IMG/VR virus record: IMGVR_UViG_3300031576_000096
Location: 1 to 45,387 of that record
Source: a virus
Strand: one strand, 5' to 3'
DNA length: 45,387 bases
Positions 6,947 to 16,400 of this stretch are shown one piece after another. The stretch's first letter is position 1, and every line of letters begins with the position of its first letter. The notes beneath the pieces are model-generated. The model was given only the letters and a program-made list of their open reading frames with translations. It ran no database searches and was not told the origin of the DNA. A program made the position numbers and the translations under genes.

Positions 6947-7409
6947 TCTTTTTCTCCTCTTTCTTTTCTATAGGCCTAACTTTCTCATCTTGTATAATGA
7001 AACCTGGCTCTATTTTCTTTCCTTGAACAGCTATATGGATACATCCAGAATCCCTATTTAAATACACTTCACCGAGAGTGTTATGTATTGGCTTTAGTGC
7101 ATCAAATACATCTTCAATATTAGCATTTAATGGAGTCATGTCAAAAGCACAGTGAAAATAACCGTCTACATTCCTCCATATATGTAAACTTTGATCAGTT
7201 CCCCCTACTTGTTTATTATGATCTTGATCTCTATAACCGCTTCCAATTTTGAACATTACTTCTTTCTTTAAAGAATTTAAAACCATGGCTCTTAATGTCT
7301 GTGCAATACCCATTAAGAAATAGGCATAAGGTTGCTTATCAGTTGGTACAGTTTCTGCGTAATATCTGTACAATTCAGGTAGTGTAAAATTCCTAGATTG
7401 TAAAGTCAT
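6939..7409 (-). CDS. endolysin, peptidase M15-type
   Basis: The zinc peptidase signature is present: IGSGYRDQDHNKQVGG, then SLHIWRNVDGYFHCAFDM with predicted ligands H76 and D90, and GCIHIAV with H125. This matches the D-Ala-D-Ala carboxypeptidase-like / L-Ala-D-Glu endopeptidase fold common in phage endolysins. The zinc-site linker is a little longer than in many members. There is no signal peptide or cell-wall binding domain, so release needs a holin. The C-terminal tail is acidic and basic (EKVRPIEKKEEKK). It sits between candidate holin genes. Confidence 0.85.
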   Translation of the reverse strand: MTLQSRNFTLPELYRYYAETVPTDKQPYAYFLMGIAQTLRAMVLNSLKKEVMFKIGSGYRDQDHNKQVGGTDQSLHIWRNVDGYFHCAFDMTPLNANIEDVFDALKPIHNTLGEVYLNRDSGCIHIAVQGKKIEPGFIIQDEKVRPIEKKEEKKNV

Positions 7410-7419
7410 TTGTAAGTTA

Positions 7420-7593
7420 TCACCTAACTCTCAATTGTAAGGCCTCAGTTAACTTTTCTAGAGTATTTACAGCTTTTAATGCTAATAATATATTAAGTTT
7501 TTGAGATTCCCCAACTGGAATATTTACATTGTTGAATAAAGTTACTAATTTTTCCTTTAATCTAAATTCATCTTCTTCTGTGAATGTTACCAT
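7420..7593 (-). CDS. hypothetical helical protein in lysis block, 57 aa
   Basis: ATG 7593 follows GTAGGAGGG, a strong ribosome-binding site. All-helical (EEDEFRLKEKLVTLFNN, then LNILLALKAVNTLEKLTEALQL). No transmembrane run and no known family. It is the first gene after a likely promoter, directly before the endolysin. Confidence 0.7.
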   Translation of the reverse strand: MVTFTEEDEFRLKEKLVTLFNNVNIPVGESQKLNILLALKAVNTLEKLTEALQLRVR

Positions 7594-7609
7594 ATACCCT
7601 CCTACTTAT

Positions 7610-7640
7610 ATTATACCTGACATTTACATCAGTTTTAGGT
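7610..7640 (-). promoter_or_regulatory. probable promoter for endolysin block
   Basis: Leftward strand reads CTGATGTAAATGTCAG, G, TATAAT (complement of 7610-7615), then TATAAGTAGGAGGG before ATG 7593. The 16-base element ahead of the -10 box has CTGA/TCAG ends and resembles a palindrome in the divergent control region at 41204-41217. The early TTAA/CTTAAC spacing is not present here. Confidence 0.45.
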
Positions 7641-7819
7641 TAAGGAAATATAAATTTAAAAATGGCTGAAATGGCAGTAGATGCAACTATTGCAATGGTG
7701 GTAACTTGTATTCTCCATTTGGTTAAGGCCTTAACGTCTAATTTAATTTCAGTAATATCAGTTTCCATTCTCTGAAGTCTACCTTCTAACATTGCTATAA
7801 ATCCGTCTTGTGGTGTCAT
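7640..7819 (-). CDS. XhlA-like small membrane protein, 59 aa
   Basis: The layout matches haemolysin XhlA/holin-associated proteins: an amphipathic helix (GFIAMLEGRLQRMETDITE, residues 6-24), a linker with ALTKWR, then one C-terminal membrane helix (about residues 40-58, TIAIVASTAISAIF). Its ATG overlaps the upstream stop as ATGA. Probable lysis role at the inner membrane. It is too short for certainty. Confidence 0.65.
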   Translation of the reverse strand: MTPQDGFIAMLEGRLQRMETDITEIKLDVKALTKWRIQVTTIAIVASTAISAIFKFIFP

Positions 7820-7980
7820 TCTGATATTTTCCTTTTCATGTAAACAAAAATGGTTACCCCTTCAACAACAACATTAATAAGTTCCCAACCACTTGCTCCT
7901 TGATTGTTTAATGAGGCTTGTCTTTGTGCTGCTGTTTGACTAGCCAATATTTGTACTACCTTGTATTCATATCTTGTCAT
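7816..7980 (-). CDS. DUF4177-like small protein, 54 aa
   Basis: The pattern EYKVV, a central helix, LNNQGASGWELINV and a final FVYMKRK strand is the compact beta-alpha-beta signature of the DUF4177 family, found in bacteria and phages and of unknown function. Its start shares one base with the stop of the gene upstream (TAATG), and its end overlaps the XhlA-like start (ATGA). It links the tail genes to the lysis block. Confidence 0.7.
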   Translation of the reverse strand: MTRYEYKVVQILASQTAAQRQASLNNQGASGWELINVVVEGVTIFVYMKRKISE

Positions 7981-8300
7981 TATGCCACCAAAAGATATAA
8001 AATATATGTCTCTGTTCCATCCATATATTTAACATCACTCCATAGGATAGGGGCAACGATAAGCTTCTTAAATTGAGTATAAGTCTTGTCCTGCTCGAAG
8101 GCTGTATCGGCTAGTGTTACTCCTGAAACAAGTACAGACTGGGCTTTATAAGTCGTTTCATAATCTGTTTTAGCGTCTTGATGAACTGTAATTTCTGCTG
8201 CACTAAGTCCTATCATGCCGACTGGATTTTTTCTAAGAATATGTTTATATAGTGTTGCCATAGAATTATAATGTTGTGTAGTAAATCCACCAGTAAGCAT
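7980..8300 (-). CDS. hypothetical virion-associated protein, 106 aa
   Basis: Starts 35 bases inside the upstream gene. Contains a mixed helix and strand region with SVLVSGVTLADTAFEQDKTYTQFKKL and ends in a hydrophobic strand (TYILYLLVA). No known domain. It is the most downstream of a run of decoration or tail-like genes, so a virion or chaperone role is possible. Confidence 0.6.
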   Translation of the reverse strand: MLTGGFTTQHYNSMATLYKHILRKNPVGMIGLSAAEITVHQDAKTDYETTYKAQSVLVSGVTLADTAFEQDKTYTQFKKLIVAPILWSDVKYMDGTETYILYLLVA

Positions 8301-8658
8301 CCGAACTGTTAGAGGATTTGCTGGTTAATCTCAACCAGTAATGTTCAACTCCTGTGCTTTGAACTGTTACAGTAGTTAGTCGCCCATCTCTATAATAATC
8401 CTTTTCTGCGATTTGTAAATCTCTTACTGTTGCTCTACCATGTAAAGTTGTTTCTGCTATTGTTCCTGCTGATTTAGTAGCGAGGTTACTTCTTAAATCA
8501 AAAGTAATTGTTTTCCCGTCTGGTGTGTAATCTCCATAACCAAACATAATTTGAGTTCCATTTGGAATTAAACCTAAATCAATCCATTGTTCAGTAGTCA
8601 TTACTGCTAAACCCTGATTCACTAAATTAAATAAAGTTGATCTTGTTTTCCCTGGCAT
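8266..8658 (-). CDS. hypothetical virion protein, beta-rich, 130 aa
   Basis: The first 45 residues are helical (STLFNLVNQGLAVMTTEQWI); the rest is strand-rich with aromatic residues (GYGDYTPDGKTITFDL, SDAYWWIYYTTL). Position between fibre-like genes and coupling by close overlap suggest a tail-tip or decoration protein. No recognised family. Confidence 0.62.
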   Translation of the reverse strand: MPGKTRSTLFNLVNQGLAVMTTEQWIDLGLIPNGTQIMFGYGDYTPDGKTITFDLRSNLATKSAGTIAETTLHGRATVRDLQIAEKDYYRDGRLTTVTVQSTGVEHYWLRLTSKSSNSSDAYWWIYYTTL

Positions 8659-8659
8659 A

Positions 8660-9322
8660 TTATAATTCTATCCCTGCAAAAATAGTGTTGACCTCACCCC
8701 TTGCTGTACTTGGGTCTTCTGTAATTGTAACTACTTGCCCTGCTGTAGCAAATACAATAGGAGAACTAATAAACTCATCTTTAGTGGCTCCCCAACCAGG
8801 ATCAAGATAAAACCTTATTTTAGTTACACCATCTAGTTTTAAGTTGATGTCTATAGCTAAAGGATGGTCCACGCTTGCCCTGAATACAACCAGACGGAAA
8901 GTTTTTCCGGTTGGTACAGTGTAAGTTCTTATTGTGGTTTCATTTTTAGTTGTGATTGTGAAAAGGTCAGCGAAGAAAATATTACATTCATTTACCGTTG
9001 CTCCTAAAGAAACGCTTGTTAATGCTGTATCAACTTTCAATCTGTCAGTAAGAAAAGTAAGAAGGTCTGTTTTAATTTTAATACTTGCTAATGTTACTTG
9101 AGTAGCAAAATCTTTGCTATCAATAGAAGCCAAACTTGTGTTACCGGTATCTTGGTTTGATGCTGTAGACGCACCTACTGGCAAAGCAGAAGAACCTATA
9201 ACTGTATTTCCTGTATCAACTGTGATTACTTTGGTGTTTAAAGCTGCTAATGTAACTTCACTTGCTTTTGCTGCAAGCGTTGTCTCTGTAGCTGCATCTG
9301 GATGTGTATTAGATATTCCCAT
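8660..9322 (-). CDS. tail or decoration protein, 220 aa
   Basis: The N-terminal 90 residues are low-complexity Thr/Ala/Leu/Ser repeats (TETTLAAKASEVTLAALNTK, later TQVTLASIKIKTDLL), a trimeric-fibre-like style. The C-terminal 120 residues look like a beta-sandwich (TIRTYTVPTGKTFRLVVFRA, then PIVFATAGQVVTITED). The stop is 1 base before the next start. Probably an adhesion or decoration module displayed on the virion. Confidence 0.65.
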   Translation of the reverse strand: MGISNTHPDAATETTLAAKASEVTLAALNTKVITVDTGNTVIGSSALPVGASTASNQDTGNTSLASIDSKDFATQVTLASIKIKTDLLTFLTDRLKVDTALTSVSLGATVNECNIFFADLFTITTKNETTIRTYTVPTGKTFRLVVFRASVDHPLAIDINLKLDGVTKIRFYLDPGWGATKDEFISSPIVFATAGQVVTITEDPSTARGEVNTIFAGIEL

Positions 9323-9705
9323 TATGTGAACTCCTGAATACTAAGTATTGCCGTACCAGCATTAGTAATTGCATTGATAGCAGAAGTGTTAAAAGTATAT
9401 TCATCTAATACCCATACTCCACCTGGAGTTAATGTAATCCCACGACCAGAAACAGCAGTTGCACCTATTCCAAATGAAGTACTCCTACTAGCTGATGTGT
9501 TTATAATAACTAAACCTCTTCTACTACTATTGGAAGCTATTATTAGTGCAGATGTTGTAGTTGCAGTAGCAGTAGTAGGTGGACTTGCAGTTAATGGTGT
9601 TTTAGTGCTTACTATCTGGTCCCCATCAGTTTGGTTATCTCTGATTTCTTGTAATGTAGATTCTGTGGATAAACCAGTTGTAGAGCCTATACTAGATATT
9701 TTCAT
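9322..9705 (-). CDS. small beta-sandwich virion protein, 127 aa
   Basis: Thr/Ser-rich start, then ALIIASNSSRRGLVIINTS, GRGITLTPGGVWVLDEYTF and a final strand. The 'in NTS ... L-x-PGG-x-W-x-L' core matches the neighbouring 107- and 116-residue proteins in order and spacing, suggesting paralogous decoration domains. It overlaps the next start by one base. Confidence 0.63.
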   Translation of the reverse strand: MKISSIGSTTGLSTESTLQEIRDNQTDGDQIVSTKTPLTASPPTTATATTTSALIIASNSSRRGLVIINTSASRSTSFGIGATAVSGRGITLTPGGVWVLDEYTFNTSAINAITNAGTAILSIQEFT

Positions 9706-9706
9706 G

Positions 9707-10057
9707 TTAGGTTGCCCATAATTGACCAGTCCATGTTAAATAGTCTCCGACTGTACCACCTTGTATTAATATCTCATCAACTTGTTCTTTAGTTTCTAAA
9801 ATACATGCTTCCCCTGGGGTCAATTCAAAACCAAATGTTGAAATGTTTTCATCAACTGCGGAGTAATCTATTCTTGATAAAAACATAGAACTTGTGTTAT
9901 TCTTACTAGTTTTAATCATAAGTTCTTGCCTACCTAGTAATTGACCTTTAGCTACACCCTGCGTAGAGATAGCTTTAGCTTTATTTACAGTAGATGTAGT
10001 ATGCCTACCGCCAGATGTTTTTTGAGGTGCGTATGGTGTTGTGCTGTATTCTGCCAT
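9707..10057 (-). CDS. small beta-sandwich virion protein, 116 aa
   Basis: After a polar N-terminus (TTPYAPQKTSGGRHTTST), residues 35-110 carry the decoration-like pattern QELMIKTSKNNTSSMFLS and FGFELTPGEACILETKEQV, close in layout to the 107-residue protein at 11139 (GFELRPGEVVTIEV). Likely a virion decoration or fibre-associated protein. Function inferred from the paralogue set and position. Confidence 0.63.
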   Translation of the reverse strand: MAEYSTTPYAPQKTSGGRHTTSTVNKAKAISTQGVAKGQLLGRQELMIKTSKNNTSSMFLSRIDYSAVDENISTFGFELTPGEACILETKEQVDEILIQGGTVGDYLTWTGQLWAT

Positions 10058-10076
10058 AAATATTTACTACCATCCG

Positions 10077-11129
10077 TTAACTTACTTCAATGTAGGTTAT
10101 TCCAACGCCTGTTGTAGAACCTGCTCCAGTAGTGACTGTTAATCCCTCCCCTACCGAAGTTTGAAAATGCCCATGTTGGTTTAAATCATAACTTTCAGTA
10201 GCATTAACTCCGAGTTGGAAAGTTTCTGAGATAGCTGTACCAGCTCCCCCAGGTTTTGTATTGAAAGTAATATTAGTGGCAACTGTACTACTGGACAGTC
10301 TTACAGAAAGAACTCTTATTCTTTTACTAGCTACGGCAGTAACTATATTTGCATCTGTACTTGCTGCAGCAACGTTTTGAAATGTGTACTTAACTGTTAA
10401 AGAAGAACTACTAGCTCTGTCGAACAATTGGTCAGTAGTAAGCTGGACATGAAAACTTTGATTACTGTTAGTTACTGTTACATGCCCAGAAGAATTAGTG
10501 GATATTGCTCGTAAAAGAGTACCATCAGAACCGCCTATCTGCACTGCATTTCTTGGGGTAGTTGAGCCGGTATTTGCTTCTGCTCCATTGTTCGCAGAAG
10601 GTATGGGAAATTGTGAAGCATTAAATCTAAATATTGTTTGTGCAACACCACCATTGGTGTATTTAACCCTACAAGCTCTTGCAACTACAGGTACAGTTAT
10701 TCCAAAAGGAATACTTGCACTTACTGAATACCTATGTACTGTGTGGTAGTTTGAAAAGTCATTTGAGAATTGAATCTCTAAACCATCTGTTGCTGAGGCT
10801 TGGTCAGCAAAAACAAACACTGAAACAGAGGCTTGGTTTGTTACATCTAAGTCCACTGAATGCACACCAGCAATTCCTAATGGAGTTGAATTGGCATTAG
10901 CTCCTTGCTCTGCTCTGACAAGAGCTGTTCTGGCAAGACCAGAAGCGTCCATAGATAGTGTTTGAATCAAACCACCATCATCTTTACCACCAATTTGAAC
11001 TGGATTGCCAATTGCTGCCAAACCGTCTCCTGCAGTACCTTGTATTTCTTGGGCTGAGGAATCAACAGGAGTACTACCTATATCAATTTTACTTCCACCA
11101 CCACCAGCTCCTACCATATATATAAACAT
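10077..11129 (-). CDS. putative tail appendage/decoration protein, 350 aa
   Basis: Starts MFIYMVGAGGGGSK with GGAGATAAC upstream; ATG 11117 (M5) is an alternative start. Two related strand-turn units are visible, NPVQIGGKDDGGLIQTLSMD (about residue 40) and NAVQIGGSDGTLLRAISTNS (about 195), typical of phage particle proteins that bind to a surface or fibre. The C-terminal 90 residues (KRIRVLSVRLSSSTVATNIT onward) look like a separate beta-sandwich. No enzyme motif. Probable receptor-binding or decoration protein. Confidence 0.68.
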   Translation of the reverse strand: MFIYMVGAGGGGSKIDIGSTPVDSSAQEIQGTAGDGLAAIGNPVQIGGKDDGGLIQTLSMDASGLARTALVRAEQGANANSTPLGIAGVHSVDLDVTNQASVSVFVFADQASATDGLEIQFSNDFSNYHTVHRYSVSASIPFGITVPVVARACRVKYTNGGVAQTIFRFNASQFPIPSANNGAEANTGSTTPRNAVQIGGSDGTLLRAISTNSSGHVTVTNSNQSFHVQLTTDQLFDRASSSSLTVKYTFQNVAAASTDANIVTAVASKRIRVLSVRLSSSTVATNITFNTKPGGAGTAISETFQLGVNATESYDLNQHGHFQTSVGEGLTVTTGAGSTTGVGITYIEVS

Positions 11130-11138
11130 GTTATCTCC

Positions 11139-11462
11139 TTATCTTCCTTCATGTGCTACATAAACAAAACATACTTTGTTTCCATCAGTACTAGTGTCTA
11201 GTGCAATTTCATTTAGGTTCTGTCTGACCTCAATAGTTACTACTTCACCAGGTCTTAACTCAAATCCATTGGCTGAATAATTAGCTCCAGTGACTCCATT
11301 AGGTTTTACCCAAACACTGTTAGTATTTGTACTTAAAGCCTTTATTGTTACCTCATCAGCTATTGTATCTGATGATAGTAATACAGAAGTTCCAGCTGTA
11401 GTTATAGTTTTTTGTCCTGCATCTTTTAAAGCAGGTACTGCAGGTGTTACTTTCATTGTCAT
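11139..11462 (-). CDS. small beta-sandwich virion protein, 107 aa
   Basis: Strand-rich protein with TTAGTSVLLSSDTIADEVTI, STNTNSVWVKPNGV and GFELRPGEVVTIEVRQNLNE, the clearest of three related decoration-like proteins in this region (with 9322 and 9707). Has a good GGAGAAAAC site before ATG 11462. Likely decorates head or tail. No known family name can be given. Confidence 0.65.
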   Translation of the reverse strand: MTMKVTPAVPALKDAGQKTITTAGTSVLLSSDTIADEVTIKALSTNTNSVWVKPNGVTGANYSANGFELRPGEVVTIEVRQNLNEIALDTSTDGNKVCFVYVAHEGR

Positions 11463-11511
11463 TTGTTTTCTCCTATTTTTATATTTAGCATTACCATCCC
11501 TTACCTTCTCC

Positions 11512-13404
11512 TTAAATTATTATTGTTATACCGCTAGTACCAGCAGCACCATCTGTACCATCACCAGCACCTGTTCCTTCTCCATTGTTTCCAATGCCCT
11601 TTGTACCACCTGTACCGCCTGTAACTGATATTGTACCACTTCCTGATCTAGAGTTAGCTATTGTAATTACTGCACCACCATCTGCACCTGCACCACCGCC
11701 TGCACCACCACCTCCTGCTGTAGCTGCACCAACTAAATCATCACCACCATTACCACCATTACCACCATTACCACCTATTGCTTCTATAGTACCATTATTG
11801 ATTAAAGTTTTTGCGGTTACTAAAATGAATCCCCCAGTAGAACCTGAACCTCCACCGCCACCACCACCACCAGAACCATTACCAGTATCAGTAGAACCAC
11901 CACTGCCTCCACCACCACCAGAACCAGCACCTGCTGCTATATTTGGTACTATTGTTGTAGTACTGTTAAAGACTCTCCATAAAATTGCATTAGTAGAATT
12001 TCTAACTCCCCCAGCAGCAGCTGCTAAAGCTGTAGCAGTACCTCCAGCACCTAAAGTACCAGCAGATCCTCCTGCATTTACTGTAGAGTCACCACCATCA
12101 CCACCAGCACCACCAGCAGAACCGTTAGTTCCCAAAGCATTTGAAACGTTTGTTCCAGCTACCCCATTACCACCAGTATTGCCAACAGCATTTACTACAC
12201 CTAATCCACCAGTACCACCATTTTGACCTGCGGTAGAAGCAGGGAAATAACCAGCAGCCACAGCAGCTCCAGCAGTACCAGCAGTTCCAGCAGCTCCACC
12301 TACTCCAGCAGCTCCATTACCACCATTACCGCCATTTGTACCATTTGCACCATTTGAAAATATTTTAAAAGTTGGATTGATAGTACAAATTCCTTTAATG
12401 AATAATCTAAATCCAGCTGGATTTAAGTTACCACCAGATAGGGTTAGATCATCAAAAAAAGCATCTCTAGTTAAAGCATTACTTGTAATTGGCCCTGAAG
12501 TAAACGCTCCTGAAGTAATATCTACATCACCGTCTGAACCATCACCGTAATCTACAAATACTGATGCCGCATCAGCATAATCTTTTGTAGCTGCATCAGT
12601 ACCTAGTACAGGAGTACCTATATTTCTAAGTCTGTTTGTACCAAAATTTAAAATTAATCCTGATTGCCATGTTCTAGGTGTTATTTCATAAAAGGTTATA
12701 CCGTCTGATCTATAAAATATAGGAGAAGCTGCAGTAGTTGTGTCTATCCATAATCTGTTATTGGCTTGAGCTGGCGCAAATGCTTGTTGAAATATAGCAC
12801 CGGCTACGATAGCTGCTGTAGTATCATCTACATACTTCTTATGGGCTGCCATTGTATCTGTAGAAGGTGTACCGCCTGTTAGTAAAGGAAAGCTTGAAAA
12901 TGTCTTAATACCAGCAACTGTTTCATTACCTGTATTTTTTACAACTTGAGACCAGACTGCACCATCATTACCAGAAACACCAGCTAAGTGCTGTATCTTA
13001 CTTAGAGTAGTTCCTGAGTCTATTGTGAACTTAAACAAATCATCTGCAACTACCCATCTAATTTCAGCATCAGTTACACTAGTTGAACCTCTATTTACAC
13101 GAATACCAGAATCAACTTCTGCTGTAGTTAAATCTGAGTTTATAACTAGGAATTCATCTACAATTCCTGCACTTATACCATCAGAAAATGTTTTAATCCC
13201 AGATGCAGTTTGATTTCCAGTCAACTTCATGTTATTAGAATCTTCAGTAATAGTTTCTGTAATTAATGTATTTAAAGTTGTTAGATAAGAAGCGAAGTTT
13301 GAATTAAGTAGACGTGCATCTATTGTCTCACGAGCCCTAGAATTTGGTGAGTTGTGAAAGGTCACTAATTGGGAAGAATCTAATGTTGTTACAGTAAATG
13401 CCAT
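11512..13404 (-). CDS. tail fibre with glycine-rich C-terminal domain
   Basis: 630 residues. The first 330 are fibre-like: repeated NQTASGIKTFSDGI and NETVAGIKTFSSFP units, then AAHKKYVDDTTAAI, as in phage fibre shafts with repeated 'GIKTF' turns. From about residue 345 to the end, glycine dominates, with GG(N/T/A) repeats, two long Gly/Ser runs, and short hydrophobic strands between (FILVTAKTLINNGTIEAIGG). Glycine-rich arrays of this kind form polyglycine-II sandwiches in some phage adhesins, where the intervening loops contact the receptor. Probable receptor-binding fibre; the polyglycine fold is inference. Confidence 0.75.
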   Translation of the reverse strand: MAFTVTTLDSSQLVTFHNSPNSRARETIDARLLNSNFASYLTTLNTLITETITEDSNNMKLTGNQTASGIKTFSDGISAGIVDEFLVINSDLTTAEVDSGIRVNRGSTSVTDAEIRWVVADDLFKFTIDSGTTLSKIQHLAGVSGNDGAVWSQVVKNTGNETVAGIKTFSSFPLLTGGTPSTDTMAAHKKYVDDTTAAIVAGAIFQQAFAPAQANNRLWIDTTTAASPIFYRSDGITFYEITPRTWQSGLILNFGTNRLRNIGTPVLGTDAATKDYADAASVFVDYGDGSDGDVDITSGAFTSGPITSNALTRDAFFDDLTLSGGNLNPAGFRLFIKGICTINPTFKIFSNGANGTNGGNGGNGAAGVGGAAGTAGTAGAAVAAGYFPASTAGQNGGTGGLGVVNAVGNTGGNGVAGTNVSNALGTNGSAGGAGGDGGDSTVNAGGSAGTLGAGGTATALAAAAGGVRNSTNAILWRVFNSTTTIVPNIAAGAGSGGGGGSGGSTDTGNGSGGGGGGGGSGSTGGFILVTAKTLINNGTIEAIGGNGGNGGNGGDDLVGAATAGGGGAGGGAGADGGAVITIANSRSGSGTISVTGGTGGTKGIGNNGEGTGAGDGTDGAAGTSGITIII

Positions 13405-13406
13405 AG

Positions 13407-16400
13407 TTATCTATTGAAGCCTCTCTCTATTCTATTAACTCTTTCTTCTCTATTAGATTGAGCCTTTTCTCCAGGTCCTTTAGGTTCTATTCTACTCTTT
13501 AAAGCTTTCTCTATATCTTCATCTGAAAGGTATTTTCTAAGTACTTTAAGTGCTTCCTTACCTTGTTTTCTATATTTAACATCTCTAGCCCCTAAAGCTA
13601 CGGAATCTAAAAGATCCGGTTGTACATTTTCTCTTATTCTATCTAATACTTCTTCTCTTGAAGATCCACTAGATAGACCTAATTTTTTTACTGTTTCTTT
13701 ACTAGGAATAAAACCTTTACTAAACATTTGACTAGCTTCTTTAGTTAATCCAGGTTTTTGAATTCTAGCAACATCTTCTGGTAAAGGGGCAAATTGTCTT
13801 TTAGCTTCTTCTATAGCAGTTGTTGGTAATGGTTGGCTTAATAATGTTTTCCTACCAGATTGGGAATTTTGAATACTTTGAATAGTTTCAAATATTTGAC
13901 CAGTTCCTATTTGTACAGCTTTATCTCCTAATTGTTTTGCAGGTAAGCCTGGTAATAATCTAGCTATTTTACCGACTGATTTAGTAGTTGTTTTAAATCT
14001 TTCTTCTTCAAATATCTTTTGTTTCTTTTCAGGAGTTAATAATTTTTCTTCTTTTGTTAATGGTACTTCTTTAGCAGGTTTTCCTCCTAAAACTTCTGCA
14101 CCTATTCCTATCAAGTCACTAATACCTTTAATAGCTCCACCAAATGCAGCAGCGACTGGTGCTTTAGATAATGTAAATTCAGCCATTTGTGTTGGATCCA
14201 ATAAACCTACTGATTCAGATAAATCTAAACCTAATTTAGCAGGAAGATTAAATTCATCTAGAAATTCAAATTTGTCAGATACTTGATTATAAAAAGATGG
14301 GGCATTCTCTCTTATAACCCAAGCTAGTCCTGATGGTATCATTACAGAGGCTCCTGCTTGTCCTGCTAACAATGTTTTAACTCCTAAGTAATTGGAAAAT
14401 TTCATTATAGCTTGAGCTTTCATCATAGGATCTCTTGAACCTATTTCTAAAGCCCATGTACCAAGTAGTCCGGCTTCTCTTATAGGGTAATTTAAAAATG
14501 TTAAAAATGTAGAACTGAATTGGTTGTTTTCAAAACCTGCTCTGTTAACTTGTCTAAAAGCCCCTGAGAATTGAGTCTTCTCAATCATCTCTTGAGCTGC
14601 CATTAATAAATCATTTTCATCTGCTCTAGTCATTTTAGAATTAAGAATCTGCATTAAATTCTTTGAACCGCCAACTTTTTTAATCATACCTGAAATAGCA
14701 GCTATTGTTTGATTGCTTGCTTCTACATTACTAAATAAATCAAAATTCTTTATAAATCTAACACTAGCATCATTTTGAGCTAAACTAGATATTCTTTTTG
14801 TGGCGTTTCCTGCTATGCCTCCAATATCATTAAATATTTCATAGGCTGAAAACAATTGATCATCTATATTTAGTTGAGAAATCATTTTTCTAATTGCTGG
14901 ATTTTTTACTAAAGAGTATGAATCTATTAAAGTACCATAACCAACTTCAGGTAAAAGAGTTTGTAATGGTTGTGTAGCATTTAACAAAGATGAACTAAAA
15001 TTAAATTTTAAAGAATTCTCAACAAAATTCCTTCTTACAGAATCAAACATTCCTAATCCATTAACTCTAGTCATAGCTTGTTTTAAGTTATTTAAAGCTG
15101 TTCTTGCTCTAAAATTATTAGTGTTATTAGCTATACCTATTGCAGCATCAATATCCTTTTCTGAATTTTTAAGTATTGCTCTCTTTACCCCTGCTGAATA
15201 TGCTTTAATTGCGGTCAAAACATCAGTACTCATTAATTCAGAACCAGGGCTTCTTTCGTGTTTAAAAAATGGATCTGATAATCTAAATTGTTGTTGTATT
15301 ATTTTCCAACCATCAGGGTCTTTCTCAGCAATATGTGGAAAGTAAGCTGTTAATAAATCATCTTCTTTTAAACCAGCTCTTCTAGCACCTTCTCTAAAGT
15401 ATCTAGCAACCAGTCTGGTTTTAGCCAATAGTTCTTTATCAGTAGAGTGTTTTATCCAAATAGGATTAGTAGATTGACCTTTTAATATATCTTCTATAGG
15501 AACATTGTCAGCAATCTCAGCAATCTTACTCATATCAGAAGCCATTAATCCTCTTTTTTCCAAAGCTTTTAATATAGGAGCTTCTATTTCAGCTACAAAT
15601 CTATTACCTTCGATAATAGCATTTTTAACAGAATTAGCAGTTCTACTAAAGCCAACCCTATCTAAAACTGTAAAAGGCCTTATAAAAGTACTTTCTAATC
15701 TAGCAAATTGTTTTTGAAGATAACCGCCCCAGCTTTTCAAATTGTTGTTAATTAATTCCTTGCTAAATAAAGCTTCTGTATCTAAGAAACCACCTTCATC
15801 TTTAAAGAATTCTTTAATACCTACTGCTCTATGTGAACCTGTTTTAGATGGACTTAAAGAAGGCTTTAATGACTCTACTTCTGGTTCTAAACCAGGTTTA
15901 GATTCCAAATCAGCTTTCATATTAAAATCATCTGCAAGTTTATCAGTCTCCAATTTATTCATGATTTTAGGTTTAAAAGGAATAGGTAAGTCTTCTTTAG
16001 CTTTAATAAATTGCTCCTCTGTTAATCTACCTTTTTCAAAAAGTTCTCTTAATTGTTTAGTAGATTGTTGATTTGTTATTTTACCTGCTGATAGATTATC
16101 AATAACATTCTGTACTAGAGTATTAGAACTACCACCAGATATTGTGGGAGGTACTAATCTTGTTACATTTCCAGTTCTCCCAATACTTTCAAATACCTGA
16201 TCAAAATCATCTTTATATGAAATACCTAATTCATCTGTTATATCTTTTAAATGAGGTTTGATATCTATAACATTATCACCCCAATCAACTTTAGATAATT
16301 CTTCTTTTCCAGCCCATTCGTCTAATTCACTTACAGTTGCATCCTCTAATGCCTCTTGCTCTGTATCTATTTTTTCTGTAACCCCAGTCTTTCTTCTAGA

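Noticed and set aside
11585-12226. 213-codon proline-rich rightward frame
   Set aside because: Exact antisense shadow of the glycine-rich tail fibre (GGN codons read backwards as proline); no ribosome-binding site.
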